Part shown: positions 40,623-49,697 of the stretch, one piece after another | Position numbering within the stretch: the first letter of the stretch is position 1 | Layout of the letters: each line of letters starts with the position of its first letter | Assembly (NCBI GenBank): GCA_942491185.1 | Contig: CALOAB010000003.1 | Location: forward strand, 1-64,000 | From: SLRI01 sp942491185 | Lineage (GTDB): Bacteria > Pseudomonadota > Alphaproteobacteria > Geminicoccales > Geminicoccaceae | Length of the DNA stretch: 64,000 nucleotides | Direction: 5' to 3' | Notes under the pieces: model-generated | Database searches by the model: none | Seen by the model: the letters and a program-made list of their open reading frames with translations, nothing else | What the model was told of the DNA's origin: nothing | Position numbers and translations under genes: made by a program

Positions 40623-42243
40623 CGGCCGACCCGCCGCGCCAGGACCAGTGCGGTGAGCGGCAGCAGCGCCAGGACCAGCCCGGTGGCGGCCGCCAACCGC
40701 CGATCGCCACCCTGCGCCAGGCTCACCGCCTCGGTCGCCAGCGTCACCACCCGGCCACCGCCGGCAAACAACGTCGGCAGATAGAGCGCCGTGCTGACGC
40801 TCACGCCGATCGCCAGCGCCAGCGCCAACGGCCCCTTGAGCATGCCGAGCTTGATCTGGAGGAACACCGCCCACCGGCCGCGACCGAGGCTGCGCGCCAG
40901 GGCGGCATAGCGCGGGTCCTGATCGGCCCAGCTGTCAGCGACGAGGAGTGCTGTGTAGGGCACGACGAAGAGGAGATGGGCCAGGATCACCGTGAGCCAG
41001 ACCGGGCGTCAGGCCGAGTGCCAGCGTCAAGACCTGCAGCCCGAACAGGAAGGCGATCTGCGGCAGGACGAGGGGCAGCCAGAGCCAGGCCGGCGGCCGC
41101 CGTCGGCCGGTGGCCTCGAGCCAGAACAGCACCAGCGCCAGCGCCGCGACGCTGGTGACGGCGGCGATCAGCAAGGTCGCGCCGGCGTGACCGAGCAGCA
41201 TGAAGCCGCGCTGCCGCCAGAGATCGGGGCGGAACGTCTCGGGCAGCGGGTCGGGGAACCGCCAAGGCCCGGCCAGGGACCAGAGCCCGAGCATGGCGAG
41301 CGTCAAGAGCAGCAGCACCAGCAGCAGCCACGTGGCAGCACCGCCCAGCCGCTCGAGGGCAGCGGTGATCCCTGGCGTCGGGCCTAGCAGCTGCCAGCGG
41401 CGAAACAGCCGACCAATAAGCGCCATGCCAACGCTAAAGCAGCCATACCCGATCCCGATGGCGGCGATCAGCAGCAGGGCTGCTGCCGAGCCGTCGAGGC
41501 GGAGCGCGAGGTCCGGATGGCTGAGCAGATCGAGCACCAGCACCGGCAACAACGGCGGCGTCGACGGGCCCAGCACCAGCGCCAGCTCGACATTGCCGAT
41601 GCCGTAGACGAGCACGGCCAGGACCGCGAGGCGCGAGCGGCTGCAGCCAGTCCGGTGCCAGGAGCTTGAGCCTCGCCTCGACATCGCCATAGCCCATCGA
41701 CCGGGCGAGCGCCACGCGCGCCTCGGCATCCGGCTGCCGCGCCACTGTCACCAGCACGGCGAGCAGGAACGGCGTCTCCTTGAGCACCAGGACGGCCGTG
41801 AGCACGAGGAGATCGTAGCCGGCGCCCAGCGCCAGGCTCGGCGGCTGCTCGAGCCCCAAGGGCAGGGCCACGAGCCGCATGAGCCACCCAGACGGTGCGA
41901 GCAGGAAGGCAGCACCTATGGCGATCGAGAGATGCGGCACGGCGATGAGCGGTGCCGCCAGAAGCTCGAGCAAGCGGCTGGTGCGCCGGCTGGCAAGCGT
42001 CGCCGTGAGCACGACTGCAAGAGCGAGGGCCAGCGCCGTCGAGGCCAGACCGACGCCGATGCTCATCAGCGTCGCCGGCACGAAGCCCGGCAGCGCCAAG
42101 ACCCGCGCGAAGGCACCGAGCCCCGGCTGGTCGAAGCCGAGCGCCGGCAGGTAGCCGAAGGCCGGCAGGACGACGCCGAGCAGCCCGGCCAGCGTCGGCA
42201 CCAGGACCAGGCCTGCGAGCAGGAGATTGGCGAGCCCGCTCAA
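40619..42243 (-). pseudogene. ynjC: YnjC-type fused ABC permease, two frameshifts
   Basis: Coding similarity runs through three frames. The first (SGLANLLLAG to LLAPDWLQP) breaks near 41637-41642; the second (SRLAVLAVLVYGIGNVELAL to LTLALGL) breaks near 41000-41010; the third (VWLTVILAHLLFVVPYTALL to LARRVGR) reaches the stop at 40619. Removing one base at each break gives a 540-residue fused permease with two membrane domains, as in YnjC. The start is TTG at 42243, 19 bases past the ynjB stop. Both breaks are +1 insertions in G/C runs. Confidence 0.8.
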
Positions 42244-42262
42244 GATGGCCCGGCCCGCTGGC

Positions 42263-43447
42263 TCAGCTGCCGTAGCGTTGCCGCCAGCCTTCCTCGATCA
42301 GGACCATCCACGCCCCGTGCGGCTCGAGCAGCGTCCGGCCGAGCTGGTCCGGCGGCAGGGTCGCGGGGTGCAGGTCGAGAGCAGCGAACAGCTCCCGGTC
42401 AGCGCTGCCCAGCCGATCGAGGTCGAGCACGGTGACGTCGCCCCAATGAGCCGGGTCCTGCTTTCTCGCCTGCGCCTCGGGCGAGAGGAGGAAGTCGGCG
42501 ACCACCTGGGCTGCAGCCGTGGCATCGCTGTTGAACGGAATGGCGACGAAATGCGTGTTGCCGATCGAGCCGTCGGCCAGCGCGTAAGAGCGGGTCGTCT
42601 CGGGAAAGCGGCCATCGAGCACCAGGCTCGACGCCTCGGCCGGATTGAACGCCATGGTCAGATCCACCTCACCATCCTCGAACAGCTGGTGCAGCTGCGG
42701 CCCGCTCGCCGGAAAGGCCTCGCCGCCGCGCCAGAGATGCGGCTGCAACGTATCGAGCCAGCCCCAGACCGGCGCCAGCATGGCGGTCGCGTCGTCGCCG
42801 GGCGGCTCCGCCAGGACGGCCGGATCGGCCACCGCCTGGTGCAGCACGTGCTTGAGAAAGGTGGCGCCGATGAAATCCGGCGGGCTCGGGAACGTGAAGC
42901 GGCCGGGGTTGGCCAGGGCCCAATCGGCCAGCGCGTCGAGATCGGCCGGCGGCGCCGTCAGCGCGGCGCTGTCGTGGATCATCACGAACTGCGCCATGCC
43001 CCAGGGGCTCTCATAGCCGTCGGTCGGGGTGTTGAAGTCGACCAGCGTGGTGGGCTTGCGCTTCGTGTCGACCAGCTCGAAATGCGGCAGGTCGAAGGCG
43101 AAAGGGCCGAACAGCAGGTCGTTCTCCTTCATCGCGAGGAAATTCTCGCCGTTCAGCCAGACGAGGTCGACCGAGCCGCCAGCCGTCCGGCCGGCCGCCT
43201 TCTCGGCAAGGACGCGGGCAACCGCCTCGCTGGTATCGGTGAGCTTCACGTGAACCAGCTCGATGTCGAAGCGCTCGTCCACCTGGTCACCAACCCAGTC
43301 GATGTAGTCATTGATCTGGGTCGAGCCGCCCCAGGCGTTGAAATAGACCGTCTGGCCGCGCGCCACCTCACGCACCGCCTCGAAGGCAGCAGCCGGCATC
43401 GACCAAACGGCCACCAGCAACGAGGCGAGGATCAGCATTCGACGCAT
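42263..43447 (-). CDS. ynjB: YnjB-type ABC transporter substrate-binding protein
   Basis: 394 residues. Signal peptide (MRRMLILASLLVAVWSM, cleavage near AAA-FE), then GQTVYFNAWGGSTQINDYID, the clear YnjB signature, with later LVWLNGENFLAMKEN and MAFNPAEASSLV. The ATG is preceded by GAAGGA. First gene of the ynjBCD operon, tightly followed by the permease. The ligand is not known. Confidence 0.9.
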   Translation of the reverse strand: MRRMLILASLLVAVWSMPAAAFEAVREVARGQTVYFNAWGGSTQINDYIDWVGDQVDERFDIELVHVKLTDTSEAVARVLAEKAAGRTAGGSVDLVWLNGENFLAMKENDLLFGPFAFDLPHFELVDTKRKPTTLVDFNTPTDGYESPWGMAQFVMIHDSAALTAPPADLDALADWALANPGRFTFPSPPDFIGATFLKHVLHQAVADPAVLAEPPGDDATAMLAPVWGWLDTLQPHLWRGGEAFPASGPQLHQLFEDGEVDLTMAFNPAEASSLVLDGRFPETTRSYALADGSIGNTHFVAIPFNSDATAAAQVVADFLLSPEAQARKQDPAHWGDVTVLDLDRLGSADRELFAALDLHPATLPPDQLGRTLLEPHGAWMVLIEEGWRQRYGS

Positions 43448-43833
43448 GCACAACTTCCTTCAAGCGATGGGCGCAACGATTTCGACCTACCAAGAGAGCT
43501 AGAGCTGGTCACCCGCGGGCCGTTCACAGCCACGTCAGATCGGCATTTTGCCGCTCAGCCATTGGATCGGGTTCCTCGGCACCACATCTCTATGCTATGC
43601 GGCTCTTGGAGAAGGCCGTGACCTTTGGTCTTTTTGGGATGGCTATCTGCGGCTGGAACTGATTGTGATCGGCAGCACCGGGCAAGCGGTGTCGGTCGAT
43701 TGCGGCAAGCCCGGCGTTCATTCCGTTGAGGTGCTGGCACCTGCCTGGTCGGCGGGTGATTAGCCCGCGCACGGCATGCCGTCTCGCGACCGAGAGTCGA
43801 TGACGTTCGTTCCAACCACGCCCGAAGGCAATA
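43448..43833. other. Intergenic region between ynjB and the desaturase gene
   Basis: 386 bases between divergent genes; both promoters must lie here but none has a convincing consensus. A 71-codon open frame on the plus strand (43548-43763) has no ribosome-binding site and no recognisable family. I see no RNA gene. Confidence 0.5.
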
Positions 43834-44964
43834 ATGACCCCTGAAACGACTTGCGACGCAAGCGGCACAACTGCCGCCACGCCTTCCGTCCGCTCGGCCG
43901 CATCGACGGGCACTCGCCACGCAAAAGACCCCGTCGAGGCCAAGGACTGGGTGCGCATTCTGGCCCCCTACCGTGAGCAGCACACCAATCGGGCGTTGCT
44001 CGAGCTGGCGCTCACCGCACTGCCCTTCATCGGCCTCTGGCTCGCCATGCTGTGGAGCCTGCAGGTCGGCTACTGGCTGACGCTGCTCCTCGCCATTCCG
44101 ACGGCAGGCTTTCTCGTTCGCTTTTTCATGATCCAGCACGATTGCGGCCACGGCTCGTTCTTCCCCCGCCGTTGGGCCAATGACGGGCTCGGCCGGATCA
44201 TCGGCGTGCTCACGTTGACCCCTTACGGCCACTGGCGCCGCGCCCATGCCACCCACCATGCCGGCTCCGGCAATCTCGACAAGCGCGGTATCGGCGACAT
44301 CGACACGCTCACGGTGCGCGAGTACCGGGCGCTGCCGCGCTGGCGCCGCCGCCTCTACCGCGTGTCGCGCCATCCGCTCACCATCCTGGGCTTCGCCCCG
44401 GCCTGGCTCTTCTTCATCAAACAGCGTCTCCCTACCGCTCTCGGCAATGCCAGCCGCGCCGACTGGCTGAGCGTGATGGGCACCAATCTCGCAATTCTGG
44501 GCTTGTTCGCCGGTCTTTCGGCGTTGCTCGGCTGGCAGGCCGTGCTCGCCATTCAGGCACCGGTGACCATCTTCGCCGGGACGATCGGGATCTGGCTGTT
44601 CTTCGTGCAACACCAGTACGAGGACACGTCGTGGGACCACACTGCCGATTGGAACGCATCGACCGCCGCCCTGCACGGCAGCTCGCACTACGACTTGCCA
44701 GCACCGCTTCGCTGGCTCACCGCCAATATCGGCATCCACCACGTTCACCATCTGGCGAGCCGGATTCCGAGCTACCGGCTCAACGCCGTGCTGCGCGACC
44801 ATCCCGTCCTGCGGAACATCGGCCGGCTGACCTTGTGGCAAAGCCTGGGCTGCATGCGCCTCGCTCTATGGGACGAGGAACGACGGTGCCTGGTCCGCTT
44901 CAGGGACGTTCCCGACCCCATCGCCGCTGTGGCAGGTTCCGGGCCTCTGCCGGCCACAACCTAG
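43834..44964 (+). CDS. Membrane fatty-acid desaturase (acyl-lipid type)
   Basis: 376 residues. Four or more membrane helices and the three histidine boxes of di-iron desaturases: H102-DCGH106, H133-x4-H138-x2-HH (HWRRAHATHH) and H302-HVHH. The architecture resembles delta-12/omega-6 acyl-lipid desaturases (DesA-like), which insert double bonds in membrane lipid acyl chains. GAAGG precedes the ATG. The double-bond position cannot be told from sequence alone. The gene converges on irr. Confidence 0.87.
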   Translation: MTPETTCDASGTTAATPSVRSAASTGTRHAKDPVEAKDWVRILAPYREQHTNRALLELALTALPFIGLWLAMLWSLQVGYWLTLLLAIPTAGFLVRFFMIQHDCGHGSFFPRRWANDGLGRIIGVLTLTPYGHWRRAHATHHAGSGNLDKRGIGDIDTLTVREYRALPRWRRRLYRVSRHPLTILGFAPAWLFFIKQRLPTALGNASRADWLSVMGTNLAILGLFAGLSALLGWQAVLAIQAPVTIFAGTIGIWLFFVQHQYEDTSWDHTADWNASTAALHGSSHYDLPAPLRWLTANIGIHHVHHLASRIPSYRLNAVLRDHPVLRNIGRLTLWQSLGCMRLALWDEERRCLVRFRDVPDPIAAVAGSGPLPATT

Positions 44965-45064
44965 CAGCGGCCAGCACCACGGATTCGCGCGCTGCCGAGC
45001 AACGACAGCGGTCAGATCGATCTGCGTGTGATGAGGACGTGGCGCTGGCGCGAGCGGCGAAAGC

Positions 45065-45505
45065 TCAGTCGGCGAGCCGCGGCTTGCCGGCGGTGCGCGC
45101 ATTCTTGATGCGAACGACCACGTCGATGCGCTCGATCACCTTGCCGGGCGGCGGCTCAGGCAGGTCGGTGATGGTCACGACACCCGCTGGCATGTCGTAG
45201 ATCTCACCGGTCGACTTGTCGAAATAATGGCAGTGCGAGCTGGGATCGGTGTCGAAATAGGATTGACCGGAGCCGACCACGACCTCGCCCATCAACCCCG
45301 CCTGGGTGAATTGATTCAAGGTGTTGTAGATGGTCGCGAGCGACACCGGGATGCCCGCCTGGCGGACCTCCTGGAACAGCTCTTCGGCGGTCACGTGGCG
45401 TGGCGCCGTCTCCAGCAGCATGCTCAAGATCGACAGACGCTGGCGAGTCGGCCGAAGGCCCACCTCCTTGAGGCGTCGCGTGGCGTCTGCGTAGCGTCGA
45501 GTCAT
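45065..45505 (-). CDS. irr: Iron response regulator Irr (Fur family)
   Basis: 146 residues. N-terminal winged helix (LRPTRQRLSILSMLL, VSLATIYNTLNQF) and C-terminal domain with SSHCHYF, the H-x-H type heme/metal site of Irr, instead of the two C-x2-C motifs of Fur. Irr is the heme-linked iron regulator specific to alphaproteobacteria that controls heme synthesis and iron storage and uptake. GGACCGGGA precedes the ATG. Confidence 0.88.
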   Translation of the reverse strand: MTRRYADATRRLKEVGLRPTRQRLSILSMLLETAPRHVTAEELFQEVRQAGIPVSLATIYNTLNQFTQAGLMGEVVVGSGQSYFDTDPSSHCHYFDKSTGEIYDMPAGVVTITDLPEPPPGKVIERIDVVVRIKNARTAGKPRLAD

Positions 45506-45565
45506 TCCCGGTCCAAACCCTGAGCGACACCCAGATCGAAGCCTTAGGGCGCGCTTCCCGATACC

Positions 45566-45599
45566 GGACCTACATGGTCCATATTGCCTGTTCCGTCAA
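45566..45599 (-). promoter_or_regulatory. Possible irr promoter with overlapping palindrome
   Basis: On the minus strand TTGACG (45594-45599) and CATGTA (45571-45576) are 17 bases apart. A 15-base palindrome GGACC-ATGTA-GGTCC (45566-45580) covers the -10, so it could be an operator, possibly for Irr itself. Speculative. Confidence 0.35.
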
Positions 45600-45621
45600 G
45601 GTGAGCACGCTCATCATGCTA

Positions 45622-47028
45622 TCAGTCGCCTGTCAGAATGCGCTGGACCAACTGCCGCACGCTCGGGACGAAACCATTGGCGTAGAAGGGATCTTCGCGG
45701 AATTTGTAGGCGTTGTGGCCGGCGAACATCAGCTCGTCCTCCTGGTCGGTCCGCGCATGGGCGATGTTCTGCAGCGTCTTTTGGATGCAGAACGAGCGCG
45801 GATCGACGGGGCGATGCGTGGTGTAGTCGTCCTTGTCCTTCCAGTTGCTGAAGGCGCAATGGCTGAGGCAGCCCATGCAGTCGGCCTGGTCGCGACGGAT
45901 CTGTCGGGCACCTTCGGGTGTGACGAGAATCAAGGTCTGCTCGGGCGTGCGCATCGGCTGACTGTAGCCTTCGGCAATCCAACCCTGCACGCGCGCCAGA
46001 TCGGCCTCGCTCACCCAGACGCCGCGCCCACCCCGGCCATAGGCGAAGAACGCTGTCCGGCCGGCCGGCTCGTCCGCCTCGTCGCTGATCTCGACCTGCC
46101 GCGCCGAGCGCTCGACCAGCTCCTGAAGAAACCGGTTGTGCACCGCCGACGAGTAGAAGCCCGTGGGGCTGAAGCGATGCAGCAGCACGTCGCCCGGCTC
46201 GATCTCGTGCAGCCGCTTCTTCCAGCTCTCCGGGATCGGGCTCTCCGTGGTCAGAAGTGGCCGCGTGCCGAACTGGAACGCGATCGGCCCCAGCTCCTTG
46301 CTGTCGATCCACTCCTTCCAGTCGCGCAGGTACCAGACGCCGCCGGCCATGATGATCGGCACGTCGTCCAGGCCCATCTTGCGCATCACATTGCGCAGCT
46401 CGAGCACGCGGGGATAGGGATCCTCGGGTGCTCGCGGGTCCTCGCTGTTGGAAAGCCCGTTATGCCCGCCGGCCCGCCAGGGGTCCTCGTAGACGACGGC
46501 GCCCAGCCAGTCGGAGACCTTGCTGTAGGCCCGCTTCCAGAGCGCGTTGAACGCCCGGGCAGACGAGATGATCGGGTAGTAGTGGACGCCGTAGCCGGCG
46601 CAGATCTCGCCCAGCCTGTAGGGCATCCCGGCACCACAGGTAACGCCGTGGATCAGCCCCTTGCACTGATCGAGCACGCCGGTGAGCACCTGCTCGCAGC
46701 CGCCCATCTCCCAGAGCACGTTCATGTGCAGCCGGCCCTCGCCGCCGCGCGTCTCGTGCGCGAGGCGGGCCTGGCTCACGGCACCGCGGATCGAGTAGTC
46801 GATCAGCTCGCGGTGCCGCTCCTGCCGGTCGCGGCCCTGAAAGACCAGTGGCACGTAGTCGCCATTGTCGTCGAGCACGTCGGCGTTGACGGCCGAGAAG
46901 GTGCCGACCCCACCGGCCGCGGCCCAGGCGCCGGCACTACGGCCATTGCTGACCGCCACGCCCTTGCCGCCTTCGATCAACGGCCAGACCTCGTGACCGG
47001 CGACTAGGAGCGGACTGACCGCGCTCAT
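45622..47028 (-). CDS. Nitronate monooxygenase-like flavoprotein with C-terminal Cys cluster
   Basis: 468 residues. The N-terminal two thirds follow the 2-nitropropane dioxygenase/NMO TIM barrel, with GKGVAVSNG, the GLIHGVTCGAGMPY region and IIMAGGVWYLRDW-type FMN phosphate-binding segments. The last 90 residues add C384-x2-C387-x3-C391 and C414, an arrangement that could hold an iron-sulfur cluster; normal NMOs are about 330-350 residues and lack it. AGGGAG precedes the ATG. The substrate is unknown; the extra domain may make it a two-cofactor oxidoreductase. Confidence 0.78.
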   Translation of the reverse strand: MSAVSPLLVAGHEVWPLIEGGKGVAVSNGRSAGAWAAAGGVGTFSAVNADVLDDNGDYVPLVFQGRDRQERHRELIDYSIRGAVSQARLAHETRGGEGRLHMNVLWEMGGCEQVLTGVLDQCKGLIHGVTCGAGMPYRLGEICAGYGVHYYPIISSARAFNALWKRAYSKVSDWLGAVVYEDPWRAGGHNGLSNSEDPRAPEDPYPRVLELRNVMRKMGLDDVPIIMAGGVWYLRDWKEWIDSKELGPIAFQFGTRPLLTTESPIPESWKKRLHEIEPGDVLLHRFSPTGFYSSAVHNRFLQELVERSARQVEISDEADEPAGRTAFFAYGRGGRGVWVSEADLARVQGWIAEGYSQPMRTPEQTLILVTPEGARQIRRDQADCMGCLSHCAFSNWKDKDDYTTHRPVDPRSFCIQKTLQNIAHARTDQEDELMFAGHNAYKFREDPFYANGFVPSVRQLVQRILTGD

Positions 47029-47053
47029 GCTCGTCTCCCTTGCTCTTGGTGCA

Positions 47054-47087
47054 GGCGCGGCCGCTTCATTCGATACGCGGCCGCGCC
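47054..47087 (-). terminator. Hairpin after pnp
   Basis: An 11-bp perfect inverted repeat, GGCGCGGCCGC / GCGGCCGCGCC, 11 bases past the pnp stop. No T-run follows, so termination may be partial, or the hairpin may stabilise the 3' end. Confidence 0.45.
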
Positions 47088-47098
47088 GGGCGCGGCTG

Positions 47099-49276
47099 CT
47101 AGCCGGCCCGCTCGCGACGCGGACGGTCACGCCGCCCTTCGCGATCGCCGCCCTCACGCGGCTTGCGCTCGACCTCGATGATGTCCCCGGTCTCCTGGTC
47201 GACCGAGCGCATCGAGAGCTTGATCTTGCCCCGATCGTCGACGGCCAGCACCTGGACCTTGACCTCGTCGCCCTCCTTGACGACGTCGCCCACGGTCGCC
47301 ACACGCTCGTTCTTGAGCTCCGAGATGTGGCAGAGCCCGTCCTTCGAGCCGAGGAAGCTGATGAAGGCGCCGAAATCGACGATCTTGATCACCTTGCCCG
47401 AGTAGACATGGCCGATCTCCGGGCTCGCGGTCAGACCGCGGATCCAGTCGACCGCCCGCTGCGATGCCATGGCGTCGCTGGAGGCGACCTTGACCAGGCC
47501 CTCGTCGTTGATGTCGATCTTGGCACCGGTCTGCTCGCAGATCTCGCGGATCATCTTGCCGCCCGGGCCGATCACCGCCCCGATCTTGTCGGTCGGGATG
47601 TTCAGCGTGGTGATCCGGGGCACCGAGTCACGCAGCTCGGGGCGCGGGATGCCCATGCAGCCGGCCATCTCGCCCAGGATGTGAATCCGCCCGTCACGCG
47701 CCTGATCGAGGGCGATCTTCATGATCTCCTCGGTGATGCCGGCGATCTTGATGTCCATCTGCAGCGAGGTCACGCCGACCTCGGTGCCGGCCACCTTGAA
47801 GTCCATGTCGCCGAGGTGATCCTCGTCGCCGAGAATGTCGGAGAGCACGGCGAACCGGTCGTCCTCCTTGATCAGCCCCATGGCGATGCCGGCGATCGGC
47901 CGCGGCAACGGCACACCGGCATCCATCAGCGCCAATGACGTGCCGCAAACGGTCGCCATCGAGCTCGAGCCGTTCGACTCGGTGACCTCGGAGACCACCC
48001 GGATGGTGTAGGGGAAGGTGTCCTTCGCCGGCAGCAGCGGATGGGTGGCGCGCCAGGCGAGCTTGCCATGGCCGACCTCGCGCCGCCCCGGCGTGCCGAC
48101 ACGACCGGCCTCGCCGACCGAGTAGGGCGGGAAGTTGTAGTGCAGCATGAAATGCTGGCGGAAATCGCCCTCGAGCCCGTCGATCATCTGCTCGTCCTGG
48201 CCGGTGCCGAGGGTGGCCACGACCAGTGCCTGGGTCTCACCGCGGGTGAACAGCGCCGAGCCGTGCACGCGCGGCAGCACGCCGACCTCGGCCACGATCG
48301 GCCGGACGGTGACGAGGTCGCGGCCGTCGATGCGGACCTTGGTCTCGAGGATGTTGTTGCGGACGATGTCGCTCTCGAGCCGCTTGAACAGCTCACCCAG
48401 CTTCTGCTTGGCGCTGACGTCATCGCTCTCGGTGAGCATCTCCGCCATGGCGGCCTTCTTGACAGCAGCCACCTTCTCGACCCGGCTCTGCTTGACCTGC
48501 TCGCCGTAAGCCTCGCGCAGCGGCGTCTCGAACGCGGCCTTGAGCTTGCCGTAGGGCGCCTCGTCGTCGCTCTCGGCCAGCTGCCACGGCTCCTTGGCGC
48601 AGGCCATGGCCAGCTCGATGATCAGGTCGATCACCGGCTGGAAGGCGCGGTGGCCGTGCATCACGGCATCGAGCATGGTCTGCTCGGGCAGCTCCTTGGC
48701 CTCGGACTCGACCATCATCACGGCGTCACGGGTGCCGGCGACGACGAGGTCGAGGGCGCTGGTCTTGAGCTGCTCGATGGTCGGGTTGACCACGAACTGG
48801 CCGTCGACATGGCCCACCCGGCAGGCGCCGATGGGGCCGAGGAACGGCAGGCCGCTGATCGTCAGCGCGGCGCTGGCGGCGATCATCGCCAGCATGTCGG
48901 GGTCGTTCTCGCCATCATGCGCCAGCACGGTGGCGATGATCTGCGTCTCGTTCTTGAAGGTGCTGGGAAAGAGCGGCCGGATCGGCCGGTCGATCAGCCG
49001 CGAGGTCAAGGTCTCCTTCTCGGTGGGCCTGCCCTCGCGCTTGAAGAAGCCGCCCGGGATCTTGCCGGCGGCGAACGCCTTCTCCTGGTAGTTCACGGTC
49101 ATCGGGAAAAAGTCCTGACCCGGCTTGACCGACTTCGCACCGACGGCGGTGGCCAGCACCACCGTCTCGCCCAGCTGGGCCAGCACGGCGCCATCGGCCT
49201 GCCGCGCGACGCGGCCGGTCTCGAGGCGCAGCGTGCGGCCGAGCCATTCCATCTCTTTGACTGTCGTCTTGAACAT
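47099..49276 (-). CDS. pnp: Polyribonucleotide nucleotidyltransferase (PNPase)
   Basis: 725 residues. Two RNase PH-like domains separated by a helical linker, then a KH domain (about 550-615, IGPGGKMIREI) and an S1 domain (about 620-690, GHVYSGKVIKIVDFGAF), ending in a basic RRDRPRRERAG tail. It is the phosphate-dependent 3'-5' exonuclease and degradosome subunit. The start MFKTTVKEMEW follows AAGG; nine residues in the longer frame are not supported. Downstream of rpsO, as in most proteobacteria. Confidence 0.96.
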   Translation of the reverse strand: MFKTTVKEMEWLGRTLRLETGRVARQADGAVLAQLGETVVLATAVGAKSVKPGQDFFPMTVNYQEKAFAAGKIPGGFFKREGRPTEKETLTSRLIDRPIRPLFPSTFKNETQIIATVLAHDGENDPDMLAMIAASAALTISGLPFLGPIGACRVGHVDGQFVVNPTIEQLKTSALDLVVAGTRDAVMMVESEAKELPEQTMLDAVMHGHRAFQPVIDLIIELAMACAKEPWQLAESDDEAPYGKLKAAFETPLREAYGEQVKQSRVEKVAAVKKAAMAEMLTESDDVSAKQKLGELFKRLESDIVRNNILETKVRIDGRDLVTVRPIVAEVGVLPRVHGSALFTRGETQALVVATLGTGQDEQMIDGLEGDFRQHFMLHYNFPPYSVGEAGRVGTPGRREVGHGKLAWRATHPLLPAKDTFPYTIRVVSEVTESNGSSSMATVCGTSLALMDAGVPLPRPIAGIAMGLIKEDDRFAVLSDILGDEDHLGDMDFKVAGTEVGVTSLQMDIKIAGITEEIMKIALDQARDGRIHILGEMAGCMGIPRPELRDSVPRITTLNIPTDKIGAVIGPGGKMIREICEQTGAKIDINDEGLVKVASSDAMASQRAVDWIRGLTASPEIGHVYSGKVIKIVDFGAFISFLGSKDGLCHISELKNERVATVGDVVKEGDEVKVQVLAVDDRGKIKLSMRSVDQETGDIIEVERKPREGGDREGRRDRPRRERAG

Positions 49277-49311
49277 CCACCTAAACCTTTCTGTGGCCTG
49301 CAACAGCAGGC

Positions 49312-49340
49312 AGCCGGTCCGCCACCAGAGCGGACCGGCT
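49312..49340 (-). promoter_or_regulatory. Long hairpin in the pnp leader
   Basis: An 11-bp perfect stem (AGCCGGTCCGC / GCGGACCGGCT) 36 bases upstream of the pnp start, in the rpsO-pnp spacer. In E. coli this spacer carries an RNase III-cleaved hairpin used for PNPase autoregulation, and the placement fits that role. There is no T-run. Confidence 0.55.
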
Positions 49341-49393
49341 CAACGCCGATTGAGGCGCGGCGCGGCGCCTTGGAAGAGAGCCTGGCGGCAATA

Positions 49394-49663
49394 TCAACGA
49401 CGCAGGCCAAGCCGTTCGATGAGCGCGCGGTAGCGAGCGCTGTCGTTGCGATTGAGATAGTCGAGGAGGCGGCGACGCTGGCCGACCATCATCAACAGGC
49501 CGCGACGCGACGCGAAGTCCTTTTGATGATCCTTGAGGTGCTCGGTCAAATTGCCGATACGCTCGCTCAGGACGGCGCATTGCACCTCCGGTGAGCCGGT
49601 ATCGCCCTCGTGCACGGCAAAGTCCTTGATGACCTCGTGCTTACGCTCTTGCGTGATCGACAT
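49394..49663 (-). CDS. rpsO: 30S ribosomal protein S15
   Basis: 89 residues, exactly the usual length, opening MSITQERKHEVIKDFAVHEG and ending LIERLGLRR. All helices of S15 are present (GDTGSPEVQ, RRGLLMMVGQRRRLLDYL). It binds 16S rRNA at the central-domain junction. Between truB and pnp. Confidence 0.98.
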   Translation of the reverse strand: MSITQERKHEVIKDFAVHEGDTGSPEVQCAVLSERIGNLTEHLKDHQKDFASRRGLLMMVGQRRRLLDYLNRNDSARYRALIERLGLRR

Positions 49664-49697
49664 CGACTAGTCCTTTTCGAAGACGGCCATCAGCCGT

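Noticed and set aside
40619..42243. Three separate permease genes in the ynj region
   Set aside because: The three frames are consecutive pieces of one fused permease; single-base deletions join them into one protein of normal length.
43548..43763. 71-residue frame upstream of the desaturase
   Set aside because: No ribosome-binding site or recognisable family; probably chance.
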